A stretch of 64,000 nt of DNA from RPQJ01 sp963823535 (GCA_963823535.1 CAWGLZ010000005.1:1-64000); one strand, 5' to 3'; numbered from the stretch's first letter, positions 52,193 through 62,054 are shown. Program-made: numbers and translations. Notes: generated from the sequence alone by a model not told the origin.

Positions 52193-53656
52193 TCAGAGCA
52201 GATCCGACAGCAGCGATACCTGGTGCCGGTACCAGTCGCTCGAAAAGCGCTCGTCGGGGTCGACGGATCGCTTGAGGCGCAGGAACTCGGGCATCTCCGG
52301 ATAGCAGCGCAGCAGTTGATCCCGGCGTGCAAAGCGGTGATAGGTCAGGAAGTAGCTGCCGTCGAAATCGATGGCGCGGTCGATCAGCCGCTGGAAGGCG
52401 AGGCGCGCGCGCGACAGGCCGTTCGCATGATGATCGACGTGCAGGTTGAAGATGACGCAGGCAAAGTCATCCCTGGCCCAGGCCAGGAAGGCGTCCTCGT
52501 CCCGACTGATGAGCCGTACCGTCCCGTAGATGAAGTCGACCTCGTGGCGGAGGAAGTCCTCGCGGACCGTGGCCATGAATGCCGTGAGACGGTCGCGTGG
52601 CACGTACAGCTCGGTGATCATCTCCGTCCCGGGCACCTGGGCGCCGAGATGCGCGTCGAGCGTGCGGTGATAATCGTCGAGGTAGATGTTGAGCTGGTGC
52701 GTGTCGTTCCAGTAGAGCTGCCCGCTCGAGCGAAGGTAGAAGTCCGTGAACTCCATGAACGCCCGGCGCTTGTTGACGTGCGCCAGGTACAGGAGGCGAC
52801 GCCAGTCGGCGTGGTGCAGGCGCAGCTGGTTCGGGGGGATCGGACGTGCGTCCTCGACCGGCCGGTAGCAGGAGAAGACGCCGTCGCTGAGGAATCCCGG
52901 CATGCCGGGATCGGTGGCGAACTGAAAGTCGCCGTAGGAATAGCCGTCCTCGATGCGCGCCTCGAATGCCCGCATCAGCTCGGGCAGTGACAGCAGCTCG
53001 ACCACGCGTTCGACCTTCTGTCGACGGACCAGGCGCAGCGTCGCCGTGGTGACGATGCCGAAGAGGCCGTAGCCGCCGACGACCAGGCGGAACAGGTCGC
53101 GGTTGTGCCGGCGCGAGCAGGTGACCAGTTCTCCGTCGGCACGGAGCACCTGCATTGACTCGACGTCAGCCGAAAACGGCGGGAATGTCAGGCCGCGGCC
53201 GTGGATGTTGGCGGCAATGGCACCGCCGACGGTGAGTGAGTCGGCGCCGGTCTGCTTCTGGCGGATGCCCCACTGCTGCGCGCTCCCCGCTTGCCTGGCC
53301 AGGTAGCCGCGCATCAACTCGGGCCACGTGGCCCCGGCTTCGACGGTGATCAGCCCCTGCGCCCGGTCGAATTCCAGGATGCGGTTCATGCCACGCATGT
53401 CGAGCGCGAGCCCGCCCTGCAGGAACTGCTGGCCGCCCATCGCGTGCCGGCCGCCGGCGACCGAGAGACCGAGCCCGCGACGTCCCGCCTGCGCGAGAGC
53501 GCTGCGCACGTCGGCGAGGGAATCCGCGCGCCGTTGCAGCGCCGGAACCGCAGGGTTCAAGCGCGCGTGAACGTCGTTCAGGACGGATGGCACCGTGATG
53601 TTGCGGCGGGCCGTCGTGTCGAGGGCGGCCCGGGGCGATTCAGCGGCCTGTTGCAT
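52193..53656 (-). CDS. FAD-binding (PCMH-type) oxidoreductase
   Basis: I start at ATG 53656 behind GGAGCAGGA, giving 487 residues. The PCMH FAD domain is marked by GLGLSVAGGRHAMGGQQFL, GLITVEAGATWPELM, GADSLTVGGAIAANIHGRG and GGYGLFGIVTTATLRLV. The C-terminal substrate domain has EFTDFYLRSSGQLYWNDTHQ and VDFIYGTVRLISRDEDAFL. The His in GGRHAMGG could anchor FAD covalently, as in the VAO family. The substrate (alcohol, sugar, or alkaloid-like) is unknown. It is divergent from an XRE regulator with 136 bases between starts, which probably controls it. Confidence 0.88.
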   Translation of the reverse strand: MQQAAESPRAALDTTARRNITVPSVLNDVHARLNPAVPALQRRADSLADVRSALAQAGRRGLGLSVAGGRHAMGGQQFLQGGLALDMRGMNRILEFDRAQGLITVEAGATWPELMRGYLARQAGSAQQWGIRQKQTGADSLTVGGAIAANIHGRGLTFPPFSADVESMQVLRADGELVTCSRRHNRDLFRLVVGGYGLFGIVTTATLRLVRRQKVERVVELLSLPELMRAFEARIEDGYSYGDFQFATDPGMPGFLSDGVFSCYRPVEDARPIPPNQLRLHHADWRRLLYLAHVNKRRAFMEFTDFYLRSSGQLYWNDTHQLNIYLDDYHRTLDAHLGAQVPGTEMITELYVPRDRLTAFMATVREDFLRHEVDFIYGTVRLISRDEDAFLAWARDDFACVIFNLHVDHHANGLSRARLAFQRLIDRAIDFDGSYFLTYHRFARRDQLLRCYPEMPEFLRLKRSVDPDERFSSDWYRHQVSLLSDLL

Positions 53657-53792
53657 GTTCCTGCTCCAGTTCCATGGCAGGTCCACGCTAGGCGGTGGAG
53701 GGCGAAATGCAATACGATGACTCACAAGTAGCGGTAATCGATACTCGCGGCAGCGGCGATCGATCCGGTTCGCCCGCGACGGAGGGATCTCC

Positions 53793-54566
53793 ATGGACGA
53801 AACGCGGCAGCTCGTCGACGCATTGAAGCGCTGCCTGAAGATGCGCGGATTGACCTATCGCGCACTTGCGCAACGCATCGGTTTGAGCGAAGCGAGCGTC
53901 AAGCGCCTGTTCTCCGAGCGGAGTTTCACGCTGAAACGACTCGAGCAGGTCTGCAGCGCCCTCGAGATCAGCGTGGGCGAGCTGGTACGGATGGTCGAGC
54001 ACGGGGGCGGCCGCGCGACGACGCTTTCGCTGGAACAGGAACAGGCCCTGGCGCGTGATCCGGCGCTGCTCAGCTATTTCTACCTGCTGCTGAACGGCTG
54101 GACCGACGCGGAAGTCGAGCGCGGATACGAGTTCGAGCGACCCCAGGTCGAGACGCTCCGGGCCCGCCTGGTCGAGCTCGAACTGGTCGAACCGCATCCG
54201 CGGCGCGGGCATCGCCTGCGTGTCAGTCGCCAGATCGTGTGGCGACGGGATGGCCCGGTACGTCGAGCCTACGAGCGCCAGGTGAAGGCGGAGTTCCTGC
54301 AGGCGGACTTCACCGGTCAGGGCGACTTCTTCAGCTGGCAGCCTGCCGAACTGACCGTCGCATCGATCGAGATCCTGAGGCGCAAGCTCTCGCTACTGCA
54401 CCGGGAGTTTCTCGAGATGGCCGAGTTCGATTCGACCTCCACACAGGCGCGGCACAGCACGGCCCTGCTGCTCGCGTTCCGGCCCTGGGTCTTCTCGATG
54501 GTGGCCGTGCGTCGGCGCAAAGGCACGCCGACCCGCGCGCAGCGTTCGTCCACAGTGCGCAGATGA
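53793..54566 (+). CDS. XRE-family helix-turn-helix regulator with C-terminal DUF-type domain
   Basis: ATG 53793 follows GGAGGGA. Residues 8-70 are a Cro/C1-type HTH (YRALAQRIGLSEASVKRLFSE, then LKRLEQVCSALEISVGELV). The remaining 190 residues are helical with a second winged-helix-like part (WTDAEVERGYEFERPQVETL, LVELELVEPHPRRGHRLRVS) and REFLEMAEFDSTSTQA. The arrangement is common in proteobacterial XRE regulators whose ligand is unknown. It is divergent from the FAD oxidase gene, its likely target, and converges on the second TPR regulator. Confidence 0.85.
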   Translation: MDETRQLVDALKRCLKMRGLTYRALAQRIGLSEASVKRLFSERSFTLKRLEQVCSALEISVGELVRMVEHGGGRATTLSLEQEQALARDPALLSYFYLLLNGWTDAEVERGYEFERPQVETLRARLVELELVEPHPRRGHRLRVSRQIVWRRDGPVRRAYERQVKAEFLQADFTGQGDFFSWQPAELTVASIEILRRKLSLLHREFLEMAEFDSTSTQARHSTALLLAFRPWVFSMVAVRRRKGTPTRAQRSSTVRR

Positions 54567-54588
54567 TCAGTGGCGGCCGGTCGGCAAT

Positions 54589-56352
54589 TCAATCCGCGGC
54601 GGGCAGGCCGAGCGCCTGTCCCAGCGTTCGGAAGCGCGCGTTGCCGTGGAGCGAGTCGAAGGCCGGCGTCACGAGCATGAAGGGGATGGAACTCGACCGC
54701 CGGCGCCCGGCCTGCTCCAGCCAGTCGACGGCCTCCTCCTGCCGACCGGCAGCGGCCGCAGCACGGGCGAGCGTCCATCCGGAGGCGTGCCCCTCGTGAC
54801 CGAGATCCCGGAGCCGCTCATAGCAGCGCGCGGCTGCATCGACGTCTCCTCGAAGCCCGGCGAGCATGGCGGCATACTCCTGCCACGGGACGTCGTCTGC
54901 CGCGGTACCGCACGGGTTTCCGAGGGTCTCCTCGGCGTGGTCGTGCTCGCCGGCCAGGGCCAGCGCCCAGCACAGGCGCAACCGGCTCGGGCGGTGATCC
55001 GGGGCAATCTCCATCGCCGTGCGCAGCGCGTCGACCGCCTGTGCATAACATCGCTCGAGGATCAGGTGGTCGCCGACGTTCATTCGCATGCCGACGTCCA
55101 ACGGGTCGACCAGCAGGGCCTGTGCCATCCACGCACGCGCTTCGGCGAAGTTCCTGCGAACCGCACAGACGTTGGCGAGCGACAGCATGGACATCGCATA
55201 GCTCGGCAGCAGGACCAGCGCCCGCTCGAGGTCCCGGGCGGCACCGGAGAGGTCGCGACGGAAGAAGAAGCGCATCGCGCCGCGCGTCGACAGTCCGATG
55301 GCGAGGTCCGGCTGGAGCGTCAAGGCGCGCTCGACATGCGTCTCCGCCGTCGCGAGCAGTTCATCGAGTCCGGGAGCGCCGTAGTGCGCGAGCAGCATTT
55401 CGCACTCCGCCAGCGAGGCCCACCCTGACGCGTAGTCGGGGACGGCCTCGGCCACCGCGGCGAGGAGCAGCCGGGCTTCGCCCAGGCATGGCACGGTGCG
55501 ACGGCTCAGCAGGTGTCGCGCCTTGAGGTAGTCACGCATGGCCTGCGGCGGAAGCGCAGGCGCGACCGCGGGCGAAACCGGCGTCGCGCCGAGTTGCAGG
55601 TGGATGGCGGAGGCGACCCGGGCGACGATCTCGTTCTGCAGCAGCAGCAGGTCCTGCAGATCGCGCAGGTAGTCGGCCGCCCAGACGTGCGTGTCGCTGC
55701 GCGCATCGATCAACTGTGCCACGACCTGGATCCGGTCGCCGGATTGCAGCACCGATCCTTCGATGAGCCAGTCCGTGCCCGTCCTGGCCGAGATCTCCGT
55801 CACGGGACCCGTGTGGCCCTTGAACTGCATCGCCGTCGTCCGCGAGATCACCCGCAGGCCGGGCACGGCGGCCAGGCGCGAAATGAGGAGTTCGGTAATG
55901 CCGTCGGCTACGAAGTCCTCGGCCGTCGGGGACAGGTTCTGAAACGGCAGCACGATGAGAGATATTCGTGCCGGCGCGCGCGATGCTGCCGGGTCGCCCT
56001 GTCCGACCAGGGGTGCCACCGCGGACCGCAGCCGGTAGCCGCGCTTGGGAATCGTCTCGACGTGCCTCGGCGACCGCGGGTCGTCCTCCAGGGCCTTGCG
56101 CAACTGGCCGATGCACCGCGTGAGTACGTCGTCGCTGACGAATCCCCGAGGCCAGACACGCCGGATGATCTCCTCCCGGGTGCAGGCTTCCGGCGCACAC
56201 CGGGCGAGTTCGACGAGCACGGCCATGACCTTGGGTTCGAGGCGAAGCTCTCCCTGCGGGCCACGCAGGCGGCCCTCACGCGGGTAGACCTCGCACTTGC
56301 CGACCCTGAATCCAGACTCCAGCGACACGGGCGGTCGTCCACGTTCGGGCAT
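54589..56352 (-). CDS. winged-helix regulator with TPR repeats (CadC-like, second copy)
   Basis: I start at ATG 56352 (MPERGRPPVSLE), 587 residues. Residues 15-115 are the DNA-binding winged helix (VMAVLVELARCAPEACTREEI, VWPRGFVSDDVLTRCIGQLRKAL, HVETIPKRGYRLRSA). A domain with ISLIVLPFQNLSPTAEDFVADG and LRVISRTTAMQFKG follows, then TPR-like helices from about 300 on (LSLANVCAVRRNFAEARAWM and others). No membrane segment is seen between the domains. The architecture matches the 39715 gene, although the sequences are clearly diverged. It is divergent from the small secreted protein gene 56515. Confidence 0.88.
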   Translation of the reverse strand: MPERGRPPVSLESGFRVGKCEVYPREGRLRGPQGELRLEPKVMAVLVELARCAPEACTREEIIRRVWPRGFVSDDVLTRCIGQLRKALEDDPRSPRHVETIPKRGYRLRSAVAPLVGQGDPAASRAPARISLIVLPFQNLSPTAEDFVADGITELLISRLAAVPGLRVISRTTAMQFKGHTGPVTEISARTGTDWLIEGSVLQSGDRIQVVAQLIDARSDTHVWAADYLRDLQDLLLLQNEIVARVASAIHLQLGATPVSPAVAPALPPQAMRDYLKARHLLSRRTVPCLGEARLLLAAVAEAVPDYASGWASLAECEMLLAHYGAPGLDELLATAETHVERALTLQPDLAIGLSTRGAMRFFFRRDLSGAARDLERALVLLPSYAMSMLSLANVCAVRRNFAEARAWMAQALLVDPLDVGMRMNVGDHLILERCYAQAVDALRTAMEIAPDHRPSRLRLCWALALAGEHDHAEETLGNPCGTAADDVPWQEYAAMLAGLRGDVDAAARCYERLRDLGHEGHASGWTLARAAAAAGRQEEAVDWLEQAGRRRSSSIPFMLVTPAFDSLHGNARFRTLGQALGLPAAD

Positions 56353-56514
56353 TGCCCGGAAGGTAGCATCGCGCGTCCGCGCAGGAAACGTCGGGCAGTC
56401 GCGAAGCCTCGGAAAAACCTCGGCGCATCCTCGGGACACCGCGCTCCGCCGCGCGGCACGATCCCGTCAGGCCGCGACAAACTGTGCGCGGCGAGTCACA
56501 GGAGGAGAGGACAC

Positions 56515-56982
56515 ATGCGCTCAAGCAACAAGACGAACGTGCTCGCCGCGGCGGGGCTAGCGGCCATCCTGACGATGCCGGCGTCGGCGCAGGCCGGGGA
56601 GGGAGCCTGCCAGAAGATCTTTGCGAGCGGCGAGACGATGCTCACGGGACCCGCGTCATTTGCCGGCGTCGCCCACACGAACCTCGGCGACAGCGGAGCG
56701 GGCGACCTCGGCGACCGCCAGGTGACCGTGGCCCTGCTCGGCTCGAAGCCCACCGCACGGGGGATGCTGGCAACGACGTCTCACACCTTCGCGGGGCCGG
56801 ATGGGATCTTCACCACCATGGACAACGCGCGCCTCGTCGAACTGTCGCCGGGGCTCTACCTGCTCGATACGCAAGCCAGCATCACGGAAGGGGGCTGGGG
56901 TCACCTGAGCATCGACGGGCTCGTCGATTTCCGCACCGGCTACGCGCGCTGGTTTGCCAGGGGCGAACTCTGTCGTCAGTGA
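56515..56982 (+). CDS. small secreted protein of unknown function
   Basis: ATG 56515 follows GGAGGAGAGG. The 155-residue protein has a signal peptide ending SAQAGE (about residue 27). The mature part is a compact beta domain with one Cys near each end (GACQKIF, GELCRQ), likely a disulfide. It includes TNLGDSGAGDLGDRQVTVAL, SHTFAGPDGIFTTMDN and LVELSPGLYLLDTQASI. No family is recognised. It is divergent from the second TPR regulator, so it may be one of its targets. Confidence 0.75.
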   Translation: MRSSNKTNVLAAAGLAAILTMPASAQAGEGACQKIFASGETMLTGPASFAGVAHTNLGDSGAGDLGDRQVTVALLGSKPTARGMLATTSHTFAGPDGIFTTMDNARLVELSPGLYLLDTQASITEGGWGHLSIDGLVDFRTGYARWFARGELCRQ

Positions 56983-57081
56983 GCCCGCCGGATCCGTGCG
57001 GGAACGAGCCTGCCTGAACTGATCTCACGGGAGGAGCGCTTGGGACAGGGACGTCCGTCGCGGCAGGGGTTTCGTCCCCCG

Positions 57082-58158
57082 CTAATCCCGCCCGCCCACG
57101 ACCGGGTGGCTCTCCGCACGCCAGCGCAGCATGCCGCCGGCGAGGTTCGCGACGTCCTTGAAGCCGTTCTTCTGCAGAATTACCGCCGCTTGCGCTGATC
57201 GCGCGCCGGCGCGACAGATGGTCACGATCGGTCTGTCGGGATCGAGCGCGGACGCCCGGGTCTTGAGTTCACCCAGCGGAACGAGCGAGGCGCCCTCGAT
57301 GTGACCCAGGGGACCCGTGAACTCATCGGTATCGCGGACGTCCACCATCTGCACCTGCTTGCGGACCTCCTCCAGGACGTGCGGCTGGATTTCCCAGATG
57401 CCGCCGAACGTGAAGGTGAGTGGCGCCCATTGGGGGTCTTCCGTCGCGGCCGCCGCACTCGCTTCCGGCTCGCCGCACCGCAGGTTGGCCGGCACGGCGA
57501 CGTCGATCTGCTTGGGATGCGGCAACCCGAGGTTTTCCATGTAGCCCTTGAAGTCACCGACGCTCACGTCGCCGCCGAGGCGCGGGTTGAAGCGGCGTTC
57601 TTCCTCAACGCTCGTCACGGTGAGCCCGCGATAGTCGTGCGCTGGATAGAGCAGGCAGGTCGAGGGCAGGCTGAAGATCTGCTCGTGCACGGAGCGGAAC
57701 ATGGTCGCAGGGTCGCCCTGCTGGAAATCCGTGCGACCGCTGCCGCGGATCAGCAGGCAGTCGCCCGTGAACGCCATCGACTGGTCGTCCAGCACGAACG
57801 TCAGGCAGCCGTCGGTGTGACCGGGCGTGGCCCGGACCTCCACGTAGCGCTGGCCGAACTCGACGCGGTCGCCGGGCTCCAGGTAACGGTCCGCGCCGTG
57901 TGCGCCGCTGCGGGCGGACAGTCCGATGCGGCTGCCGCAGCGCTGCTGCAGCAGCCAGCCACCGGTCACGTGATCGGCGTGTACGTGTGTCTCGAGTGTC
58001 CACAGCAACTTGAGCCCGAGTTCCTGGACCATCGCTGCGTCCCGTCGCGCCTGTTCGAAGACCGGGTCGATCAGCACGGCTTCCTGCTGCCGGCTGTCGG
58101 CGAGCAGGTAGGTGTAGGTCGAGGATTGCGAATCGAATAACTGCCTGAATACCAGCAT
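57082..58158 (-). CDS. ETHE1-like persulfide dioxygenase fused to rhodanese
   Basis: ATG 58158 follows GGGGAG. The 358-residue protein has a metallo-beta-lactamase domain of the ETHE1 type (residues 1-230): THVHADHVTGG (HxHxDH iron site), ATPGHTDGC, FTGDCLLIRGSGRTDFQQGD and YPAHDYRG. A C-terminal rhodanese domain contains CRAGARSAQAA with the sulfur-accepting Cys. Such fusions oxidise glutathione persulfide to sulfite and move sulfane sulfur through the rhodanese, detoxifying sulfide. The gene seems monocistronic and converges on nothing nearby. Confidence 0.92.
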   Translation of the reverse strand: MLVFRQLFDSQSSTYTYLLADSRQQEAVLIDPVFEQARRDAAMVQELGLKLLWTLETHVHADHVTGGWLLQQRCGSRIGLSARSGAHGADRYLEPGDRVEFGQRYVEVRATPGHTDGCLTFVLDDQSMAFTGDCLLIRGSGRTDFQQGDPATMFRSVHEQIFSLPSTCLLYPAHDYRGLTVTSVEEERRFNPRLGGDVSVGDFKGYMENLGLPHPKQIDVAVPANLRCGEPEASAAAATEDPQWAPLTFTFGGIWEIQPHVLEEVRKQVQMVDVRDTDEFTGPLGHIEGASLVPLGELKTRASALDPDRPIVTICRAGARSAQAAVILQKNGFKDVANLAGGMLRWRAESHPVVGGRD

Positions 58159-58364
58159 GGCCGTCTCCCCTGCCGCGCAGGCACCCGTCGGACCCTCCGC
58201 GGGTGCGGATCCACAAGCATAGGAGGCTCGCACGGGATTGTCAGGTCGACCGGGCGGTGCCGCGCTGCGGCGCACAACGGCGACCTAGGTAGATCAGGCG
58301 ATATCCAGCCTGGTCGTCCTGTCCTACCGTTGGCGTTTCCCCGGATCCCCGCAAGGAGCGGTCC

Positions 58365-59663
58365 ATGGCCCTGTTGTCCAGACGCGTGCAGCAGATCGGC
58401 ACGGAAAACGCATTCAAGATCGGGCCCTATATCAACGAAGTGGCCGCGACGGGCCTCAAGGTGATCCGTTGCAACCTCGGCGAGCCCGATTTCCCGCTCC
58501 CGTCCCACATCCGTGAGGAGGTCAAGCGTCAACTCGACAACGACATGACGCACTACGTCGATCCGCAGGGAATCCTGCCGCTCCGGGAAGCCATCGCGGC
58601 CGAGATGGGGGCGCGGCGCGGCCTCGAGATCACCCCCGACCGGGTGGTCGTCTTCCCGGGCGGCAAGCCGCCGATCGGCTTCAGCCAGGAGGTGTACTGC
58701 GACCCCGGCGACGAGGTGATCTACCCGAGCCCGGGCTTTCCGATCTACGAGTCGTTCACCGGCTATCTGGGGCTGACGCCGGTGCCGCTGCATCTCGACG
58801 AGAACAAGGGTTTCGCATTCAACGGGGACGACCTGGCGCCGCTGATCACGCCGCGCACCAAGCTGATCATCCTCAACTTTCCGTCGAATCCGACGGGCGG
58901 CGTCGCCTCGCGCGCACAACTCGAGTCCATCGCCGAGGTCATCCTCGCGAAGGCGCCGACGGACGTGCGCGTCTACGCCGACGAGATCTACGAGAACATC
59001 CTGTTCGACGGCAGCCGGCACTTCTCCATCGCGTCGCTGCCAGGCATGGCCGAACGCACGATCATCGCCTCCGGTGCATCGAAGTCGTACTCGTGGACCG
59101 GCGGACGGATCGGCTGGGCGGTGCTGCCCACCGCGCGCGAGGCGCTGATTTTCAAGACGCTGAACATCAACTACTTCTCGTGCATCGCCGGCTACAACCA
59201 GATGGGCGCCAAGGTGGCCATCGAGTCGCCGGACAGCGCGCCGGCGATCGACCGCATGGTGCGAGCCTTCCAGGAGCGCCGCGACCACGTCGTTGGCGCG
59301 TTGAACTCCATCGAGGGGGTCCATTGCCAGCTGCCGAAGGGCGCCTTCTACGTCTTTCCGAACATCGCCGGCCTGTGCGAGCGGCTGGGTGCGATCGACC
59401 TCTACGAGCAGCTGCCCGCGGACGTAAGGCGCACGACCTCGCCGTCGACGCTGTTCCAGATGTTCCTGCTCTTTCGCTACGGCGTGGCGGCGCTCGACCG
59501 GCGCGCCTTCGGTGCGATCGGGGCCGAGGGCCGGCATTTCCTGCGCATCTCGGTGGCGACGGCACTCGAGGACCTGGCCGAAGGCATGGAGCGGGTGAGG
59601 GCGGCGGCGGCAGACCGCGACGGATTCGCCGCGTTCGTCCGCGAAGGCCGGCGGCTGTCCTGA
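58365..59663 (+). CDS. class I/II PLP-dependent aminotransferase
   Basis: ATG 58365 follows AAGGAGCG. The 432-residue protein is a fold-type I aminotransferase: VIRCNLGEPDFPLP, THYVDPQGILPLREAIAAEM, YPSPGFPIYESF, ILNFPSNPTGG, VYADEIYENILFDG and the PLP Lys240 in SGASKSYSWTGGRIGW, close to AspC-type enzymes. It is about 30 residues longer than AspC. An inserted loop ADVRRTTSPSTLFQMFLLFRYG lies near the C-terminus. The substrate is unknown. The transketolase-like gene follows 21 bases downstream with its own ribosome binding site, suggesting joint metabolism of a 2-oxo acid. Confidence 0.9.
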   Translation: MALLSRRVQQIGTENAFKIGPYINEVAATGLKVIRCNLGEPDFPLPSHIREEVKRQLDNDMTHYVDPQGILPLREAIAAEMGARRGLEITPDRVVVFPGGKPPIGFSQEVYCDPGDEVIYPSPGFPIYESFTGYLGLTPVPLHLDENKGFAFNGDDLAPLITPRTKLIILNFPSNPTGGVASRAQLESIAEVILAKAPTDVRVYADEIYENILFDGSRHFSIASLPGMAERTIIASGASKSYSWTGGRIGWAVLPTAREALIFKTLNINYFSCIAGYNQMGAKVAIESPDSAPAIDRMVRAFQERRDHVVGALNSIEGVHCQLPKGAFYVFPNIAGLCERLGAIDLYEQLPADVRRTTSPSTLFQMFLLFRYGVAALDRRAFGAIGAEGRHFLRISVATALEDLAEGMERVRAAAADRDGFAAFVREGRRLS

Positions 59664-59684
59664 CGCGCCGACGGGAGAGGAATC

Positions 59685-62054
59685 ATGGCGAAGACACCGT
59701 TCACGTTCGGAACTCGACGGGGCATCTATCTCGACGCGCGGCAGCTGGTCGAGAACGGCGCGCCGTTGCCCGGACCGGAGGACCTCCACCGGCTCGAGGC
59801 CTTCGATCTGGTTTATCGCTCGCTCTGTGCGCTGCTCTACAACTACGCGCCGATGTCGGGTCATCCGGGTGGCTCCATTTCCTCCGGTCGCTTCGTGCAG
59901 GCGCTGCTGTTTCACACGATGCACTACGACCTCGCGGATCCCGATCGCGAGGATGCCGATCTCATCTCGTATTCGGCAGGTCACAAGGCACTCGGCCTGT
60001 ACGCCCTGTGGGCCTTGCGCAATGAAGTCGCCCGGATCGACGCGCCTCAACTACTGCCGAGGGAACCGCACAGGCAGCTGCGGCTGGAAGACCTGCTGGG
60101 TTTCCGGCAGAACCCGACCCGGCAGACCCCGCTTTTCCAGCAGTTCCAGTCGAAGGCGCTCGACGGCCACCCGACGCCGGCCACGCCATTCGTGCGACTG
60201 GCGACCGGCGCCTCGGGCGTCGGTGTTGCCTCGTCGCTGGGTCTCGCCTTCGCAGCGGCGGATGCTTTCGGCGAGCAGGCCCCGAGGGTCCACATCGTCG
60301 AGGGCGAGGGTGGACTCACGCCCGGGCGGGTGGCCGAGGCGCTCGCGGCCGCAGGGACGGCCTCGCTCGGCAACGCGATCCTTCACATCGACTGGAACCA
60401 GGCGTCCATCGACTCCAATCGCGTCTGCCGCGATGGCGACGTGCCCGGCGACTACGTGCAGTGGGATCCGCTCGAACTCGCCTACCTCAACGACTGGAAC
60501 GTGATCGACGTCCCGGGGGGCTTCGACTTCAGCCAGATCCTCGCGGCGCAGCGTGCCGCGCTGCACATGGAGAACCGGCAGCCGACCGCCATCGTGTATC
60601 GCACGACGAAAGGCTGGCAGTACGGCATCGAGGGCCGTGCATCGCACGGCGCGGGGCACAAGCTCTGCGCCGATGCTTTCTTCGGGGCCGTCGCGCCGCT
60701 GCTCGAGGGCGCGGGTGTAGAGCTTCCGCGCTGTCCGCTCGACGCACAACTGTGCCAGGGTGGGCAGGACCGCACGGTCATCGAGCAGTGCGCCTGGGAC
60801 GCCCTTCAGGTGGTTCGCCGCCGCCTGGAGAACGATCGCCCGATGACGCGATCCCTGGCCGAACGGTTGCTCGAGTCGCGCGCGAGTCTCGAGCGGCTCG
60901 CGCGGCGCCGCCGCGCCGCGGCACCGCGCGTCGAGGCGGTCTACGAGGCGGCGCGGGAACTGCTCGACGCCGTTCCCGAGGAACTCATGTCCCGTCCGGG
61001 ACAGAGTGCAACCCTGCGCGGGGAACTGGCGCAGGCACTTGCCCACTGCAATCGTCGCAGCGACGGTGCGCTGCTGGTCGCGGCGGCCGACCTGCTCGGC
61101 TCGACGAGCGTCAACCTCATCGCCGAGGGTTTCCCACCGGGATTCTTCAACACGCAGGACAATCCGGGGGCACGCACACTGTCGCTGGGTGGCATCTGCG
61201 AGGACGGCGCCACCGGTATCCTCGCCGGCATCTCGACGTTCGGGCACCACGTCGGGGTGGTGTCGTCCTACGGTGCGTTCCTGGCTCCGCTCGCCCACAT
61301 CGGCGCGCGACTGCACGCCATCGGGGCACAGGCACGGCAGTCCGTTTCCGGCGAACCCTTCAAGCCGATGATCGTGATCTGCGCACACGCGGGCCTCACC
61401 ACCGGGGAGGACGGTCCGACGCACGCGGATCCTCAGTCGCTGCAGTTGCTGCAGGAAAATTTCCCACGAGGTACCGTCGTCACGCTGACGCCCTGGGAGC
61501 CGCGCGAGACCTGGACGCTGATCGCGGCGGCGCTCGCGAGGCGGCCCGCCGTCATCGCACCGTTCGTCACCCGCCCGGCCGAGCGCGTGCCCGACCGTGC
61601 GAAGCTGGGCCTCGCTGCGCCCGACGCCGCCGTTACCGGCGTCTACCGGTTGCGTGCGGCGCAGGGTGACGCGGATGGCGTGGTCGTCCTGCAGGAGAGC
61701 GGCGTCGCGTGCATGTTCGTGAACCAGGCATTGCCGCTGCTCGAGGCGTCCGGGATCGATCTCGACGTGTACTACGTGGCAAGTGCCGAGCTGTTCGATC
61801 TGCTCGCGCCCGCCGAGCAGGAGCGCATCTTCCCGGCCGCGGCGGCCGGACAGGCGATGGGCATCACCGGGTTCACGCTGCCGACCATGTACCGCTGGAT
61901 CCGCTCGCCGCGCGGCCGCGAGCACACGATGCATCCCTTCCAGCGCGGGCACTTTCTCGCCAGCGGGCCGGGCGAAGCGGTTCTGCGCGAAGCAGGGCTG
62001 GATGGCGGGAGCCAGTTCGAGGCGATCCGGCGCTTCCTGGGTCGCGCGGACTGA
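59685..62054 (+). CDS. transketolase-family TPP enzyme
   Basis: ATG 59685 follows GGGAGAGG. The 789-residue protein has the transketolase layout: an N-terminal PP domain with MSGHPGGSISSGRFVQALLF and SAGHKALGLYALWAL, then the TPP site VEGEGGLTPGRVAEAL ... NAILHIDWNQASIDSN, a Pyr domain with HAGLTTGEDGPTHADPQSLQ and a C-terminal domain ending in VFVNQALPLL-type strands. The usual GDG...N motif is GEG here. Transketolase itself is about 660 residues; the extra sequence in the middle (residues 340-420) suggests a distinct member. The adjacent aminotransferase makes a role in an amino acid or amino sugar derived pathway likely, but the reaction is unknown. Confidence 0.88.
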   Translation: MAKTPFTFGTRRGIYLDARQLVENGAPLPGPEDLHRLEAFDLVYRSLCALLYNYAPMSGHPGGSISSGRFVQALLFHTMHYDLADPDREDADLISYSAGHKALGLYALWALRNEVARIDAPQLLPREPHRQLRLEDLLGFRQNPTRQTPLFQQFQSKALDGHPTPATPFVRLATGASGVGVASSLGLAFAAADAFGEQAPRVHIVEGEGGLTPGRVAEALAAAGTASLGNAILHIDWNQASIDSNRVCRDGDVPGDYVQWDPLELAYLNDWNVIDVPGGFDFSQILAAQRAALHMENRQPTAIVYRTTKGWQYGIEGRASHGAGHKLCADAFFGAVAPLLEGAGVELPRCPLDAQLCQGGQDRTVIEQCAWDALQVVRRRLENDRPMTRSLAERLLESRASLERLARRRRAAAPRVEAVYEAARELLDAVPEELMSRPGQSATLRGELAQALAHCNRRSDGALLVAAADLLGSTSVNLIAEGFPPGFFNTQDNPGARTLSLGGICEDGATGILAGISTFGHHVGVVSSYGAFLAPLAHIGARLHAIGAQARQSVSGEPFKPMIVICAHAGLTTGEDGPTHADPQSLQLLQENFPRGTVVTLTPWEPRETWTLIAAALARRPAVIAPFVTRPAERVPDRAKLGLAAPDAAVTGVYRLRAAQGDADGVVVLQESGVACMFVNQALPLLEASGIDLDVYYVASAELFDLLAPAEQERIFPAAAAGQAMGITGFTLPTMYRWIRSPRGREHTMHPFQRGHFLASGPGEAVLREAGLDGGSQFEAIRRFLGRAD

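Noticed and set aside
58292..58315. GATCAGGC/GCCTGGTC imperfect inverted repeat before the aminotransferase
   Set aside because: It has one mismatch and an 8-base gap; too weak to call an operator without conservation data.
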